The notes: generated by a model not told the origin, from the sequence alone. Positions 35,027 to 44,013 are shown, counted from the stretch's first letter. The stretch: 64,000 bases of DNA from Prosthecobacter dejongeii (GCF_014203045.1 NZ_JACHIF010000004.1:1-64000), one strand, 5' to 3'. Program-made: numbers and translations.

Positions 35027-35907
35027 AGTTTCGTCATGGGTACCAGACGCACAAGCTCCTGGGGAAGGGGAGAGTGAAAAGTGAGCTCACGCTCGTCTTC
35101 CGGGTGCAGCAGTTTGAGGTCACTGGCGTGTAGGGCGATGCGTTTAACTGGATCGCTCTTAGCACCGTATTTTTCATCTCCCACGATGGGGTGGCCGATG
35201 GATGCAAGTTGGACACGGATCTGGTGCCGGCGACCGGTTTCGAGCGTGACCTCCAGCAGGCTGCGCCCATACCCGGTGCTGAGGACTCGATAATGCGTGG
35301 TGGCCTCACGGGCGGTGGGGCTAGCGTGACTGGTGGAGAAAACGCGGTGGGGCTGAGTTTCGTCAATGTAAGTAACGATCTTGCCTGAAGGATTGGGGAC
35401 GATGCCCTCGACGATGGCTTGATAACGCTTGTCCATGCGGGCCCAGTTTTCTTGGAGCCAGGTCTTGGAATCTTCGCTCTTGGCCAGAACGAGCAGCCCT
35501 GAGGTTTCGCGGTCTAGGCGATGGACGATCCAGAGACGATCCTGGCGACCATGGCTGCTTTCGCGCAAGTAGTCGGTCATGATACGGAAGGCGGTTTTGT
35601 CCCGTTCCGTATCTGTGGCGATGGTGAGAAGGTTGACCGGTTTACGGATCACCAACAATTCATCATCCTCGTGGACGATGCTCAGGCCTGCTGGCAGGGG
35701 TGTGGTCTTGGGGGGGGCTTTTTGGGGTTGGATGCTGACGACATCTCCAGGTTGCAGAGAGTGATCATGCTGGGTCACCGTGCGCCCATTGATCTTGACT
35801 GCGTCAAAGCGGAGCCATTGTTTAATCTTGGTTCGTTTGACCTCGGGCCATCGGGCAATGAGGAAGGGCAAAAGGAGGGCTTTTTCGGTAGCGGTTTTGG
35901 ATGTCAT
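35023..35907 (-). CDS. RluA-family 23S rRNA/tRNA pseudouridine synthase
   Basis: 294 residues from the ATG at 35907, which overlaps the AraC gene's stop (ATGA). The N-terminal S4-like domain is KRTKIKQWLRFDAVKINGRT. The catalytic core has IVHRLDRETSGLLVLAKS, where the Asp is the nucleophile for uridine isomerisation, and LLEVTLETGRRHQIRVQLAS. It isomerises a uridine in rRNA or tRNA; which site cannot be told. The gene is co-oriented with AraC and SirB1. Confidence 0.92.
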   Translation of the reverse strand: MTSKTATEKALLLPFLIARWPEVKRTKIKQWLRFDAVKINGRTVTQHDHSLQPGDVVSIQPQKAPPKTTPLPAGLSIVHEDDELLVIRKPVNLLTIATDTERDKTAFRIMTDYLRESSHGRQDRLWIVHRLDRETSGLLVLAKSEDSKTWLQENWARMDKRYQAIVEGIVPNPSGKIVTYIDETQPHRVFSTSHASPTAREATTHYRVLSTGYGRSLLEVTLETGRRHQIRVQLASIGHPIVGDEKYGAKSDPVKRIALHASDLKLLHPEDERELTFHSPLPQELVRLVPMTKL

Positions 35908-36668
35908 TCTCCGGTTTTTCTGACGAGGCGAAACTGGCGCTGATACTTCAGCGGAGTGATGCCGATGTGGCGGTGGAAATGCTGGGTGAAGCTGCTTTGA
36001 TCGCAAAAGCCCAGGGCTGTGGCGACTTCGATGATCTGCGCATCCTCTTGCTGGAGGGCATCGCAGGCTGCCTGGATGCGCAATTTCATGATGAACGTCT
36101 GGGGGCTAAAGCCAAAGGTTTCAACAAATTTCCGATGTAGCTGGCGGGTGGAGAGGTGGACCATAGAGGCAAGTTCCTCCACGGTGATGCGTTCACGGAA
36201 ATGCTCGCGAATGTATGCCAGCGCCCGCTCGATGTGGCGATAGGGGTGAACCGTCTGCGAGGCATGGCTATAACTCTGCGTCGTGCCCATGATGCCAATG
36301 AGGCGTCCCTGGCGATCTCGCACAGGCAACTTGTTGGTGATGAACCAGTCTGGGATCCCTTGTGAGTTAAAGAAAAGTTCGACGAGGTTAAGACGTGCTT
36401 CTCCACTGGTGAGTACCTCTTCATCGTCTCGACGAAAGTTTTCCGCTAAGCGGAGGGGAAACAGATCAAAGTCTTCTTTGCCGATGAGATCCGCCTCATT
36501 CTGATGACCCACACTTTCGACAAAGTGCTGATTGGCACAGACGATCTGGAACCGGCTATTTTTCGCAAAAAATGAGATGCCCGGAAGATGATCAAGCAAG
36601 CGGTAAAACTGGCTCTCGGGTGCGAGGGCGCGGAGGAATCGATCTCGAAGTTGTTCAGGGCTGGGCAT
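35904..36668 (-). CDS. PAS-AraC family transcriptional regulator
   Basis: 254 residues from the ATG at 36668; a TTG at 36716, overlapping the SirB1 stop, is an alternative. The N-terminal half is a PAS domain (about 25-130): FRFLRALAPESQFYRLLD-like start (FLRALAPESQFYRLLDHLPG) and PVRDRQGRLIGIMGTTQSYS. The C-terminal AraC domain has two helix-turn-helix motifs: RITVEELASMVHLSTRQLHR and IIEVATALGFCDQSSFTQHF. No sugar-binding cupin is present, so the signal is probably a small ligand or cofactor sensed by PAS. Neighbours do not reveal the target. Confidence 0.85.
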   Translation of the reverse strand: MPSPEQLRDRFLRALAPESQFYRLLDHLPGISFFAKNSRFQIVCANQHFVESVGHQNEADLIGKEDFDLFPLRLAENFRRDDEEVLTSGEARLNLVELFFNSQGIPDWFITNKLPVRDRQGRLIGIMGTTQSYSHASQTVHPYRHIERALAYIREHFRERITVEELASMVHLSTRQLHRKFVETFGFSPQTFIMKLRIQAACDALQQEDAQIIEVATALGFCDQSSFTQHFHRHIGITPLKYQRQFRLVRKTGE

Positions 36669-36712
36669 GAGGCAGCGTCGTGGTGAGGGATGGCCCTTTG
36701 GCGACGTGGAGA

Positions 36713-37555
36713 TCAATCTTCCATGAGCTTGATGGCTAAGGAGCGCATGGTTTGCCGGTAGATGGTGTGGTCGAGGCGATCAAAAGCCTCGTCCAGGTTC
36801 CGCAAGATCCGCAGAAGAATGGCGTCCGTGCTGGCAGGGGTGCGGACGACTTCTTCGATGGAAGGATTGGCCGCAGGATGGTGCCGGGCGACATCGCTCG
36901 AAAGCATGAATCGGCCGCGGTTAAAGCAATCGACGAGCCAGGTGCGTTCCCCGTGTTCTACCTGAGCCAGGAAATGCCCAGGAAAATTGCATCCATGGAT
37001 TTCAATGCCAAATCTCTGGCCTAACAAACGATAGAGGCAGCAAAGGCTGATAGGATTGCCAAATCCAGTTTCCAATACCCAAAGCAGGTTGCTATTACTC
37101 GGGGTGTAGTAGTCCTTACTATTACCGCGAAAACGAATGCTGCCATTGCGCATGGTGAAGAGCCACTCTGCCAATTCTCGAGCATCCATACGGCCCTGTT
37201 CTTGGAAGGCCTCTTCGGCCAGTTGATCCAGCCGCTTGGCCAGCTCTCCAGGTTGGGTTCGCCAGCTATGCAGGTAGGCTGAAATTTGCGCAATGCCCTC
37301 CTCCAACTGGGTTGTGGGATTATCCAGCCAGCGCCAGCGCATCCAGGTTTCTTCGAGCTCGACCCTGCGCGCGGGTTCCAGCAGGCGGCTCATGTGGCTT
37401 TCTTCGGACTCTGTTAAGGGCCGATCCATCAAGGCGAGTCTTTCTGGCAGATCCTGACGGATGCTCCACAGCTCTTTTTGCACAGCTTCCTGAACGACCT
37501 GAGAGTCATCGTCCAGGAGGGAGATGAGATGATCGAGTTTGGTGAGTCCAGGCAT
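36713..37555 (-). CDS. SirB1 / transglutaminase-like family protein
   Basis: A 280-residue cytoplasmic protein. The N-terminal third is helical (HLISLLDDDSQVVQEAVQ). The core shows GNPISLCCLYRLLGQRFGI, FPGHFLAQV and TWLVDCFNRGRFM, which supply Cys, His and Asp in the order of the papain-like SirB1 family. SirB1 proteins are widespread; their activity is unproven. It heads a leftward operon with the regulator and the pseudouridine synthase, joined by 4-base overlaps. Confidence 0.85.
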   Translation of the reverse strand: MPGLTKLDHLISLLDDDSQVVQEAVQKELWSIRQDLPERLALMDRPLTESEESHMSRLLEPARRVELEETWMRWRWLDNPTTQLEEGIAQISAYLHSWRTQPGELAKRLDQLAEEAFQEQGRMDARELAEWLFTMRNGSIRFRGNSKDYYTPSNSNLLWVLETGFGNPISLCCLYRLLGQRFGIEIHGCNFPGHFLAQVEHGERTWLVDCFNRGRFMLSSDVARHHPAANPSIEEVVRTPASTDAILLRILRNLDEAFDRLDHTIYRQTMRSLAIKLMED

Positions 37556-37604
37556 GAGGATGTTTTAGCAGAGAGGGGGCGGGATCAAAGGCGAAAGTGA
37601 AGAA

Positions 37605-37628
37605 TGAGGCCGCCTCAAAGTTTTTTTT
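37605..37628 (+). terminator. Terminator-like hairpin with no rightward gene before it
   Basis: TGAGG (37605-37609) and CCTCA (37613-37617) pair over CCG; AAG and eight T follow (37621-37628). It fits a short + strand terminator, but the nearest + gene upstream ends at 35026. It may stop antisense or readthrough transcription before the amidase gene. Confidence 0.45.
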
Positions 37629-37746
37629 GGTGGGTAGCGGTCCTGACGCCACAGGGGGTGCGTGTAAGAAGAGCGCTTTTCTCAAAGGAGAATGCCGATC
37701 TATTTTTGGGTTTCATTGTGCCTGAATTTTAAGTAAGATTAATTAA

Positions 37747-38352
37747 ATGGCTTTTTCGCCCCCATTCTGCCGTTGGTTCGTCTGTTTTTTTTGGCTGGGT
37801 CTTGTCGCTCAGTTGCAGGCGCTTTCCTTCAACACGGTGGTTTTGGATGCCGGGCATGGTGGACACGATGGTGGGGCTGTGTGGTACGGGTTGGTTGAAA
37901 AAAAGCTCTGTTTAGATGTGACCCAGCGGGTAGAACGAATCTTAAAAGCCAAAGGAATGAAGGTGATCATGACGAGGCGGAGCGACTCGTTTGTCGCCTT
38001 GGATTCGAGGGCGAGCATTGCTAACCGTCACTCCAAGTCTGTGTTCGTGAGCATTCACTTCAATGCGAACCGGAAAACGAGCATTCATGGAATGGAGGGA
38101 TACTATCGAAGTGCTTCGGGAAAAACATTGGCCCGCAGCATCCTCCGCAGCATGGATCGGCGGGTCACAGGCACTAATCGTGGGGTTTTTAACCGGAATT
38201 TCAAAGTCCTCCGAAGTACAAATATGCCTGCTACGGTCATCGAATGCGGCTACCTGAGCAACCGAACGGAATCCAAGCGATGTGCCAGCCCGGCACACCG
38301 TCAGGCGATCGCGGAGGGAATCGCTGCTGGCATCCTGGCGACTCGAGGATGA
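37747..38352 (+). CDS. N-acetylmuramoyl-L-alanine amidase (amidase_3)
   Basis: A 201-residue secreted enzyme with N-terminal signal (FCRWFVCFFWLGLVAQLQA). The amidase_3 fold shows VVLDAGHGGHDGGAVW (zinc His), LVEKKLCLDV (zinc Glu), VFVSIHFNAN (zinc His) and TVIECGYLSNRTES (catalytic Glu). It cleaves the bond between MurNAc and L-Ala, releasing stem peptides from glycan. There is no SPOR, LysM or AMIN domain, so it is a minimal form that needs partners for septal targeting. The run of Ts and the AT-rich block at 37730-37746 probably hold its promoter. Confidence 0.92.
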   Translation: MAFSPPFCRWFVCFFWLGLVAQLQALSFNTVVLDAGHGGHDGGAVWYGLVEKKLCLDVTQRVERILKAKGMKVIMTRRSDSFVALDSRASIANRHSKSVFVSIHFNANRKTSIHGMEGYYRSASGKTLARSILRSMDRRVTGTNRGVFNRNFKVLRSTNMPATVIECGYLSNRTESKRCASPAHRQAIAEGIAAGILATRG

Positions 38353-38416
38353 TGAGGTCGATCGTGGAGGACGAAGTGACGTTTGAGGATTTCAAAAATG
38401 GTGGGATGAATGCAGG

Positions 38417-38692
38417 ATGGAGGAGATGACTCAACTGATCGTGCGTGTCACACCCAATGCACGTAAGTCCGAGCTAGCTGGCTGGGGCATGGATGAAAAA
38501 GGGCGCTCGGTCTTGCTCATGAAGCTGGGCGCTCCTCCTGTGGAGGGGAAGGCGAATGTGGAATTGATCGCCTTTCTGGCCAAGACCTTAGGCTGCGCCA
38601 AGAGTGAAGTGACTTTGTTGCGCGGGGAAGGGAGCCGACAAAAGACTCTGGAACTGCCTCTGAGCGCCTATACCCGGCTGCCTCTGAAGTGA
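38417..38692 (+). CDS. DUF167 (YggU-like) protein
   Basis: 91 residues of the small DUF167 family. Typical segments are IVRVTPNARKSELAGW, MKLGAPPVEGKANVELIAFL and VTLLRGEGSRQKTLEL. The fold is known from E. coli YggU, but a function is not established. It begins 64 bases after the amidase stop and may be read with it. Confidence 0.88.
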   Translation: MEEMTQLIVRVTPNARKSELAGWGMDEKGRSVLLMKLGAPPVEGKANVELIAFLAKTLGCAKSEVTLLRGEGSRQKTLELPLSAYTRLPLK

Positions 38693-38747
38693 GCTCTGAG
38701 AGGGCGGCTGGATGGACCTAACATGAAGTATGTTTCTCGCCACCTCG

Positions 38748-39410
38748 TCATGGCAGAGATAGCTTGACGCCGATATCGGCAGCTTTGATCACAGGGATGG
38801 GGCGGTAGAGGAAATCCACGTCGTCGAAATGCCACCATTCACCTGGGAGAGCCTTGAAACCAGCGGTAGTCATTGCCTCATGCAGCACACTCAGATGGCG
38901 GCGAATGGTCGGATCTTTTGACACTTGGTGGCTAGAGGCGCGATGGAGGTCTTCATCAAAGTGGGTCGGCATGGGCAATTCTTGGCCGTATTTGTCCACC
39001 AAGGTGGCATCAACGGAGATACCACCACAGTGACGTGACCACCCTCGATTGGGATCTAGGAACATGCCCGTGCCTGCACCTTGCCTGTATAAACGCTGGT
39101 GCACCTCCGTGGGCCGCCACGCATCCCAGATTTTCAGGCCATAGCCTTGGGAGCGTAGTCGTCGTTGGGCTTTCTTCAGCTTTTGAGCTGTGGAGGCGCG
39201 CAGTAGGCAGGGCATGTCGGGCGGGTAGAGGGCGTGCCCGGTGAGATTGTCAGTAGTGCCATAACGTAGATCTACGACGACATTGGGAACCACACGGCGG
39301 ACATCTACCAAGCCTTTTTTCGAAGGTTGCGGAGAAGCACAATTTGTCATCAGTAGCCCGACAACGAGCCCAAGAAGGCAGGGAAGGAACAGCCGACAGA
39401 TGCGTGACAT
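38748..39410 (-). CDS. D-Ala-D-Ala dipeptidase (VanX/DdpX-like) lipoprotein
   Basis: 220 residues from the ATG at 39410, with a lipoprotein signal (LLMTNCASP). The M15D motif set is present: WDAWRPTEVHQRLYRQG, SRHCGGISVDATLVD (zinc His and Asp), and LPGEWWHFDDVDF (catalytic Glu and zinc His). It should hydrolyse D-Ala-D-Ala or similar dipeptides in the periplasm, for peptidoglycan recycling. No VanHA genes are nearby, so a role in glycopeptide resistance is not supported. It is divergent from the prepilin peptidase. Confidence 0.9.
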   Translation of the reverse strand: MSRICRLFLPCLLGLVVGLLMTNCASPQPSKKGLVDVRRVVPNVVVDLRYGTTDNLTGHALYPPDMPCLLRASTAQKLKKAQRRLRSQGYGLKIWDAWRPTEVHQRLYRQGAGTGMFLDPNRGWSRHCGGISVDATLVDKYGQELPMPTHFDEDLHRASSHQVSKDPTIRRHLSVLHEAMTTAGFKALPGEWWHFDDVDFLYRPIPVIKAADIGVKLSLP

Positions 39411-39486
39411 TGTGCTTTTTTTGCTTCCTCTAGTGCCTTTGGCAAGGCAAGTTTCCGCCACTTCGTCTTTTCCCTCTTTTTGTCCG

Positions 39487-40650
39487 ATGATGCGCTACCA
39501 GATTCTCAATGCCTTGCTGCATGTTTTGTTTTTCTTCATTGGGGCGGGCATTGGCTCGTTTCTGAATGTGGTCATCTATCGCCTGCCTCGGGGCATCTCC
39601 GTCAATAAGCCTCGACGTTCCTTTTGCCCGGGTTGTGAATATCAAATCCCTTGGTATCACAACATCCCTCTGGTGAGTTGGCTGCTGTTAGGAGGAAAGT
39701 GTGCTAATTGTAAAACGAGTATTTCCCCACGCTATTTAGGGGTGGAGCTATTCACGGCGCTGATGTTTTACGCCGTCTTTTGGACGTTTAAGGGAGACTG
39801 GGCGACGATTGCGCTATGGGGGCCTCAGGTGCTGTGTTTGTGGGTTTTAATGAGCCTGCTCATTGCAGGCACTTTCATTGACATCGAACATTATCTTTTG
39901 CCTGCGGAGATCACCTTTTACGGGACGATTGCCGGGGTGCTGGCCTCGCTCTGGGTGCCTAGTCTTCAAGGGGAGGCTGTGTGGTGGGTCAGTGGGTTGA
40001 TGTCGCTGGCCAGTGCTGCGGTAGGGTTTGGTGGGCTAAGGCTGGTGGTGGAGTTAGGCAAACTCGCCTTTGGTCGCAAGAAAATCGTCTTTGAGAAGCC
40101 TGAGGCGTGGAACGTGAGTCAACCCGTGGAGACGGAGCCTCCCATCGTCACCATGGGGGAAGATAAGATCGAATGGGTGGACCTCTTTGGCATGCAGCGG
40201 CCGACGGATCGCCTTTTGGTGACCAGCCCGACTTTAAGGGTGAATGAGCGCACCTTTAAAGATGTGAACGTGGAGCTGTATGTGGAAAGCATGAAGGTCA
40301 CCGATGCTTCTGGCAAAGTGGAAACCTTCGATCTAGAAGGCGTCACACGCCTGGAAGGAACGGCCACCGGGGTACAGATTCCGCGGGAAGCCATGGGGCT
40401 AGGCGATGTTCACTTTTTGATGATGATCGGTGCTTTCCTGGGGTGGAAAGCGGTCCTGTTCACCATCTTTGCGGCCAGTGTGCTGGGCACCTTAGTCTCA
40501 GGATTTACCCGACTGACGGGACGTGCCCAGTGGGGAACGAAATTACCCTTTGGTCCCTATCTTGCTGCTGGGGCTGCTTTGTGGGTCTTTTACGGGCCTC
40601 AGGTCATGTCTTGGTATCTCAGTAAGGTAACCCGTGGAGGTGATTTTTAA
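39487..40650 (+). CDS. Prepilin peptidase (type IV) with inserted cytoplasmic domain
   Basis: 387 residues from the ATG at 39487 (39490 also possible); the longer frame overlaps the opposite gene. IGAGIGSFLNVVIYRLPRG opens the family. The Cys domain reads CPGCEYQIPWYHNIPLVSWL, then C-A-N-C. The aspartyl catalytic pair is GTFIDIEHYLLP near residue 133 and GLGDVHFLMM near 306. Between them about 105 residues (about 195-303; KKIVFEKPEAW...VQIPREAMG) are inserted that ordinary PilD proteins lack. It processes type IV prepilins and pseudopilins. No pilin gene is adjacent. Confidence 0.9.
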   Translation: MMRYQILNALLHVLFFFIGAGIGSFLNVVIYRLPRGISVNKPRRSFCPGCEYQIPWYHNIPLVSWLLLGGKCANCKTSISPRYLGVELFTALMFYAVFWTFKGDWATIALWGPQVLCLWVLMSLLIAGTFIDIEHYLLPAEITFYGTIAGVLASLWVPSLQGEAVWWVSGLMSLASAAVGFGGLRLVVELGKLAFGRKKIVFEKPEAWNVSQPVETEPPIVTMGEDKIEWVDLFGMQRPTDRLLVTSPTLRVNERTFKDVNVELYVESMKVTDASGKVETFDLEGVTRLEGTATGVQIPREAMGLGDVHFLMMIGAFLGWKAVLFTIFAASVLGTLVSGFTRLTGRAQWGTKLPFGPYLAAGAALWVFYGPQVMSWYLSKVTRGGDF

Positions 40651-40694
40651 CCGCAGGCTTCAGTCTCCTCTTTAGCCTTCCACTTTTGTTACGG

Positions 40695-41144
40695 ATGCCT
40701 GCTTTAGCTTATCTTCTGGTAGATGGTCACAGTGTGATGCATGCCTGGCCGGAACTGAAGAAGGATCAGAGAAGCGCTGGTCGGCGGCACTTGGCCCGAC
40801 TGGAACTGATGAAACGACTGCGCACTTACCAGGACATGAGTGGTAAGCAGGTGGTAGTGGTGTTCGATGGTACTCACTCCCAGCGGAGTGAGGAACGAGA
40901 GCCCGAAGGGCTTCAAGTGATCTATGCTGAAGCTGCAACCACGGCCGATGCCATTTTGGAACGTCTAGCCAATCGATATGCTAAGCAGCACCCGATGCAG
41001 GTGGTCTCTGCGGATGGTATGGTACGTGAAACCATCCTGGCCTGTGGGGCCGACTGGACTAGCCCTGAGGTTCTGAAAACTCTCTGTGAGGATGCTGAGC
41101 GGACTCTAGGGGAAGCAATCAAAAAGCGTTCCTCCGGTAAATGA
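40695..41144 (+). CDS. NYN (YacP-like) ribonuclease-fold protein
   Basis: 149 residues from the ATG at 40695, preferred to an upstream TTG at 40686. Signatures are YLLVDGHSVMHAWPEL (acidic metal site), VVVVFDGTHSQRSEE and MQVVSADGMVRETILACGAD, matching the PIN/NYN nuclease fold of YacP. The acidic residues suggest metal-dependent RNA cleavage. It sits 44 bases after the prepilin peptidase stop. Confidence 0.85.
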   Translation: MPALAYLLVDGHSVMHAWPELKKDQRSAGRRHLARLELMKRLRTYQDMSGKQVVVVFDGTHSQRSEEREPEGLQVIYAEAATTADAILERLANRYAKQHPMQVVSADGMVRETILACGADWTSPEVLKTLCEDAERTLGEAIKKRSSGK

Positions 41145-41184
41145 CTGAGTGTGCATCCCAAATGAAATCTTAACCTAACAAACG

Positions 41185-41823
41185 ATGAAGAAGGAAGATT
41201 TTGAGTTGGTTCGAACGAAAAGCGGTGATGAATTGGCTGCGGTGGTGGAAACCTTGACAACGGCCGGGGTGCCGCATCGTGTGTCCAGCAGCCAAGCCGC
41301 ATTTGACATCACCGAGGTAGGCAGAGGTGATTACCCGGCTGATATGATGGTCATGGTGAGCCGGGCAGACCTTCATGCGGCTCGTTTAGCCTTGGAGGGG
41401 TCATTTGCAGAGACGGAATTACCCGCAGACCATTTCCTGCACACAGCCTCTGATGAAGAAATTTTAGAGATCCTTTCTGTCCCTGCGGACTGGGATCCTT
41501 TTGTGGTCGTGCATGCACGGCGTTTAGCCGCAGACCGGGACATTAAGCCTGCCGAAATTACGGTGAAATCAGCCGAGCAAATTCAGGCTTTAGAAATGGG
41601 CAGACCTGCAGCTCGGTGGCACTTGGTGTTGGGCTGGTTTTCTGTGCTACTCGGGGGCATCGTCGGCATGGGCATTGGCTACTCTCTGGCCTACATGAAG
41701 GAGTCTCATGCAGAAGGGGAGTTTTACACTTATGACCTCCGCACCCGTGAGATTGGCCGTTGGATGATGTGGTCCGGCGTTGTGATGTTAGTCGTGTGGC
41801 GTTTTATTTTGGCCTCACGCTAG
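41185..41823 (+). CDS. DUF2007-like protein with two C-terminal membrane helices
   Basis: A 212-residue protein. The first 75 residues (FELVRTKSGDELAAVVETL; GVPHRVSSS; VMVSRADLHAARLAL) resemble the small alpha-beta DUF2007 signal-transducing domain. A helical middle follows, then two membrane segments (WFSVLLGGIVGMGIGYSLAY; MMWSGVVMLVVWRFILAS). No enzymatic motif is visible. The role is unknown; a membrane-tethered sensor or protein-interaction module is one idea. Confidence 0.65.
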   Translation: MKKEDFELVRTKSGDELAAVVETLTTAGVPHRVSSSQAAFDITEVGRGDYPADMMVMVSRADLHAARLALEGSFAETELPADHFLHTASDEEILEILSVPADWDPFVVVHARRLAADRDIKPAEITVKSAEQIQALEMGRPAARWHLVLGWFSVLLGGIVGMGIGYSLAYMKESHAEGEFYTYDLRTREIGRWMMWSGVVMLVVWRFILASR

Positions 41824-41838
41824 CCTCCTTGCCTCACT

Positions 41839-43128
41839 TCATTCAGTGGCTATGTCTTCCGTGTATTCAAGACGGTAAAGCGCCCCATCTTGAGAAAGAA
41901 GAATGGGCTCTCCATGGGCATCAGGCGTGATGAGGGTGGGATTGAGTTTGGTTGCTTCTGGTCGGCGGTAGAGAGTAAGACGGCGTACCGCACGTTCATT
42001 CACGGTATCCATCTGTAGGGCCCAGATCGTGCCGTAACCCCAGTCTGCAAAGAGATACATACCCTGTAGTGCAGGCATTTTTTCTCCCCGGTAAGTGTGA
42101 CCGCCGACGATGCACAGCCCTTCGCCCCGCTGGCGTGTGTAGGCATGAACGGGATCGGTTGTCGCTGTGCCAGGGATGAGCGGTGTGGGATGAAAAGTCG
42201 CGTCCGTGGGGCCATCCCGATCACTCCATCCATAATTGGCACCTTTTTTGACGATGTTGATTTCCTCCCAAAGGTCTTGACCCACGTCTGCACACCAGAG
42301 GTGACCTGTGTGCGTATCAAAGGCAAGTCCCCAAGGATTTCTGAAGCCTAAGGCGAAAATCTCAGGCCGCACGGTTTGTTCGTTGGCGAAGGGATTATCG
42401 GCAGGAATGGCATAGGGCAGTTTGCCACTGCGGCTATTTACATCCAAACGCAGGATCTTCCCATGGAGCACCCATGGGTTTTGGGCGAGACGGTAGGGAT
42501 CACTGCGGAGGCCTCCATCCCCCAGTGCAATGTAAAGCTGCCCATCGGGTCCAAAAGTGATGTGGCCACCCCAATGATCGGCAAGCGGTTGTGGGATCTC
42601 AAGCAGGATGCGCTCCGTCTCCGGGAGCGCGGATGGCGATTCTCCGTCTGTTGCCCGCATTTCGCTAATGACAGTGCGGCGCGGTTCATTTTGGGTGTAG
42701 CTCAGGTAAAAGAGACGGTTCTTTTCAAATTGTGGATGTAGGGCGATCCCGTGCACCCCTTCCTCAAAAAGAACGATTCCAGACATTCGCTCACGAAAAT
42801 CAAGGAAAGACCGCCATTCACCACTGCCATCCAGTTTGATGGCGCAAAATTCACCTCGTTGTAGCGCGACGATTTGCTCCCCCTCTGGCCCGGGTAAGGC
42901 TGAACTCAAGGCAACAGGTGAATCAAATTCACGAGGGAATTTCAGGCGGCTAAGTCCGATCCCATGCAGAGTATCTTCAGGAATTTCGAGTGGCGGCACT
43001 GGTCGTACGAGAGGGCTCGCTGGCACTACCTCTTTTTCGGCCACTTCTTCCGGCACGCCATTAGCTACGCCACTGATCAGATGGAGGAGAGCCAAAGTGA
43101 AGTATGGAATGGGCTGAAAACGTGACAT
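41839..43128 (-). CDS. Secreted PQQ-dependent sugar dehydrogenase-like protein
   Basis: A 429-residue exported protein with signal peptide (PYFTLALLHLISGVANG). The beta-propeller of the glucose/sorbosone dehydrogenase family is evident: GVHGIALHPQFEKNRLFYLS, WGGHITFGPDGQLYIALGDG, GFRNPWGLAFDTHTGHLWCA, then DVGQDLWEEINIVKKGANYG. The repeated G-D-G-G and W-x-D motifs supply Ca and PQQ contacts in relatives. It probably oxidises aldose sugars in the periplasm. It is transcribed toward, and converges with, the DUF2007-like gene with 15 bases between stops. Confidence 0.88.
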   Translation of the reverse strand: MSRFQPIPYFTLALLHLISGVANGVPEEVAEKEVVPASPLVRPVPPLEIPEDTLHGIGLSRLKFPREFDSPVALSSALPGPEGEQIVALQRGEFCAIKLDGSGEWRSFLDFRERMSGIVLFEEGVHGIALHPQFEKNRLFYLSYTQNEPRRTVISEMRATDGESPSALPETERILLEIPQPLADHWGGHITFGPDGQLYIALGDGGLRSDPYRLAQNPWVLHGKILRLDVNSRSGKLPYAIPADNPFANEQTVRPEIFALGFRNPWGLAFDTHTGHLWCADVGQDLWEEINIVKKGANYGWSDRDGPTDATFHPTPLIPGTATTDPVHAYTRQRGEGLCIVGGHTYRGEKMPALQGMYLFADWGYGTIWALQMDTVNERAVRRLTLYRRPEATKLNPTLITPDAHGEPILLSQDGALYRLEYTEDIATE

Positions 43129-43285
43129 AGCAGAGGAAGATGTAATATTCTCTGCATGGATTGTGCCATTTGACCTTCATTGCGACGGGGAAGTTAAATT
43201 TTATTGAAAGAATGTGAAAGAAGTCACGGGGTAACGAAATTGTTACCCATTCGCTCCTCTCAAATCACCAGCCGACGCAAAACCG

Positions 43286-43358
43286 TGGAGCTAAGGGGAT
43301 TCGAACCCCTGACCTTCTCATTGCGAACGAGACGCTCTACCAACTGAGCTATAGCCCC
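43286..43358 (-). tRNA. tRNA-Ala, anticodon CGC
   Basis: The minus strand folds into a full cloverleaf of 73 nt. The acceptor stem GGGGCTA pairs with TAGCTCC and includes the G3-U70 wobble that identifies alanine. The D stem is GCTC/GAGC, the anticodon loop TTCGCAA gives CGC, and the T arm has GGTTCGAATCC. CCA is not encoded (the next bases are CGG). Confidence 0.97.
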
Positions 43359-43551
43359 GGTACGGCTTAGGGTTAACCAAGTTTAAAATAATGCAGGTGT
43401 GATGTCCAGTGCGCTTTTATTCCTCTTAAAATGGCTGGTAGCGTGGTTGGTTAGGTCTGGTACATCCATTCTTATTTCCCAAGACGAATTTATGAAGGCC
43501 GCCTCCAACCACGGTTAAGTGCGTGCGGTGAATTTTAACCCCAGGATTTTT

Positions 43552-44013
43552 ATGAAACACCCTATTTTTTGTTATGCTGGATTGGTGGCGATTCAGGGAG
43601 CATTGTTAGCACAAGTTCCTTCCAATACAACGGCAGTTCCTACCGGGACCGTTGCTCAGCCTCAAGTGGCGCTGATCAGCCAAGAGGCTGCTTGGTGGCT
43701 GGCAAATCCCCAGGCTTTATTTCAGCAATTGGATGTGGATAAAGATGGATTGCTTAACTACAACGAGTTTTCTCGTGTGGGGGTCTTGAGCACCCAGGTA
43801 GCAGTGCCAGCAAACTCCAATGGAAGGAATGGTGTCTATGCCCCTAACGCCGGGGTGCCTGCCAACAATGGACTTTCTCCAGCACCTGGAGTGAAGCCTA
43901 TGACAGGTCCTCAGGGAACTTACACTCCACCCACGGGTGTGCCACCAGTGAGTCAAAACGGGGGCTCTTACGTGCCAACGAGTCCTCCGCCACCGGTTAG
44001 GCCTGGACCCTAA
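43552..44013 (+). CDS. Secreted EF-hand protein with proline-rich tail
   Basis: 153 residues from the ATG at 43552, giving a signal peptide (HPIFCYAGLVAIQGALLAQ). One EF-hand loop is complete: DVDKDGLLNYNEF has D, D, D, L, Y/N and E at calcium-ligand positions. The C-terminal half is rich in Pro, Gly, Thr and Asn and looks disordered. It is the first of two tandem EF-hand genes. Function is unknown; a calcium-binding surface or matrix role is possible. Confidence 0.78.
   Translation: MKHPIFCYAGLVAIQGALLAQVPSNTTAVPTGTVAQPQVALISQEAAWWLANPQALFQQLDVDKDGLLNYNEFSRVGVLSTQVAVPANSNGRNGVYAPNAGVPANNGLSPAPGVKPMTGPQGTYTPPTGVPPVSQNGGSYVPTSPPPPVRPGP

Noticed and set aside
38244-38429. Short frame overlapping the end of the amidase gene
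   Set aside because: Lies in another frame of the amidase gene with no start context or motif.
38748-39410. Possible glycopeptide-resistance (VanX) role
   Set aside because: VanH, VanA and VanRS are absent nearby; the lipoprotein signal fits peptidoglycan recycling better.
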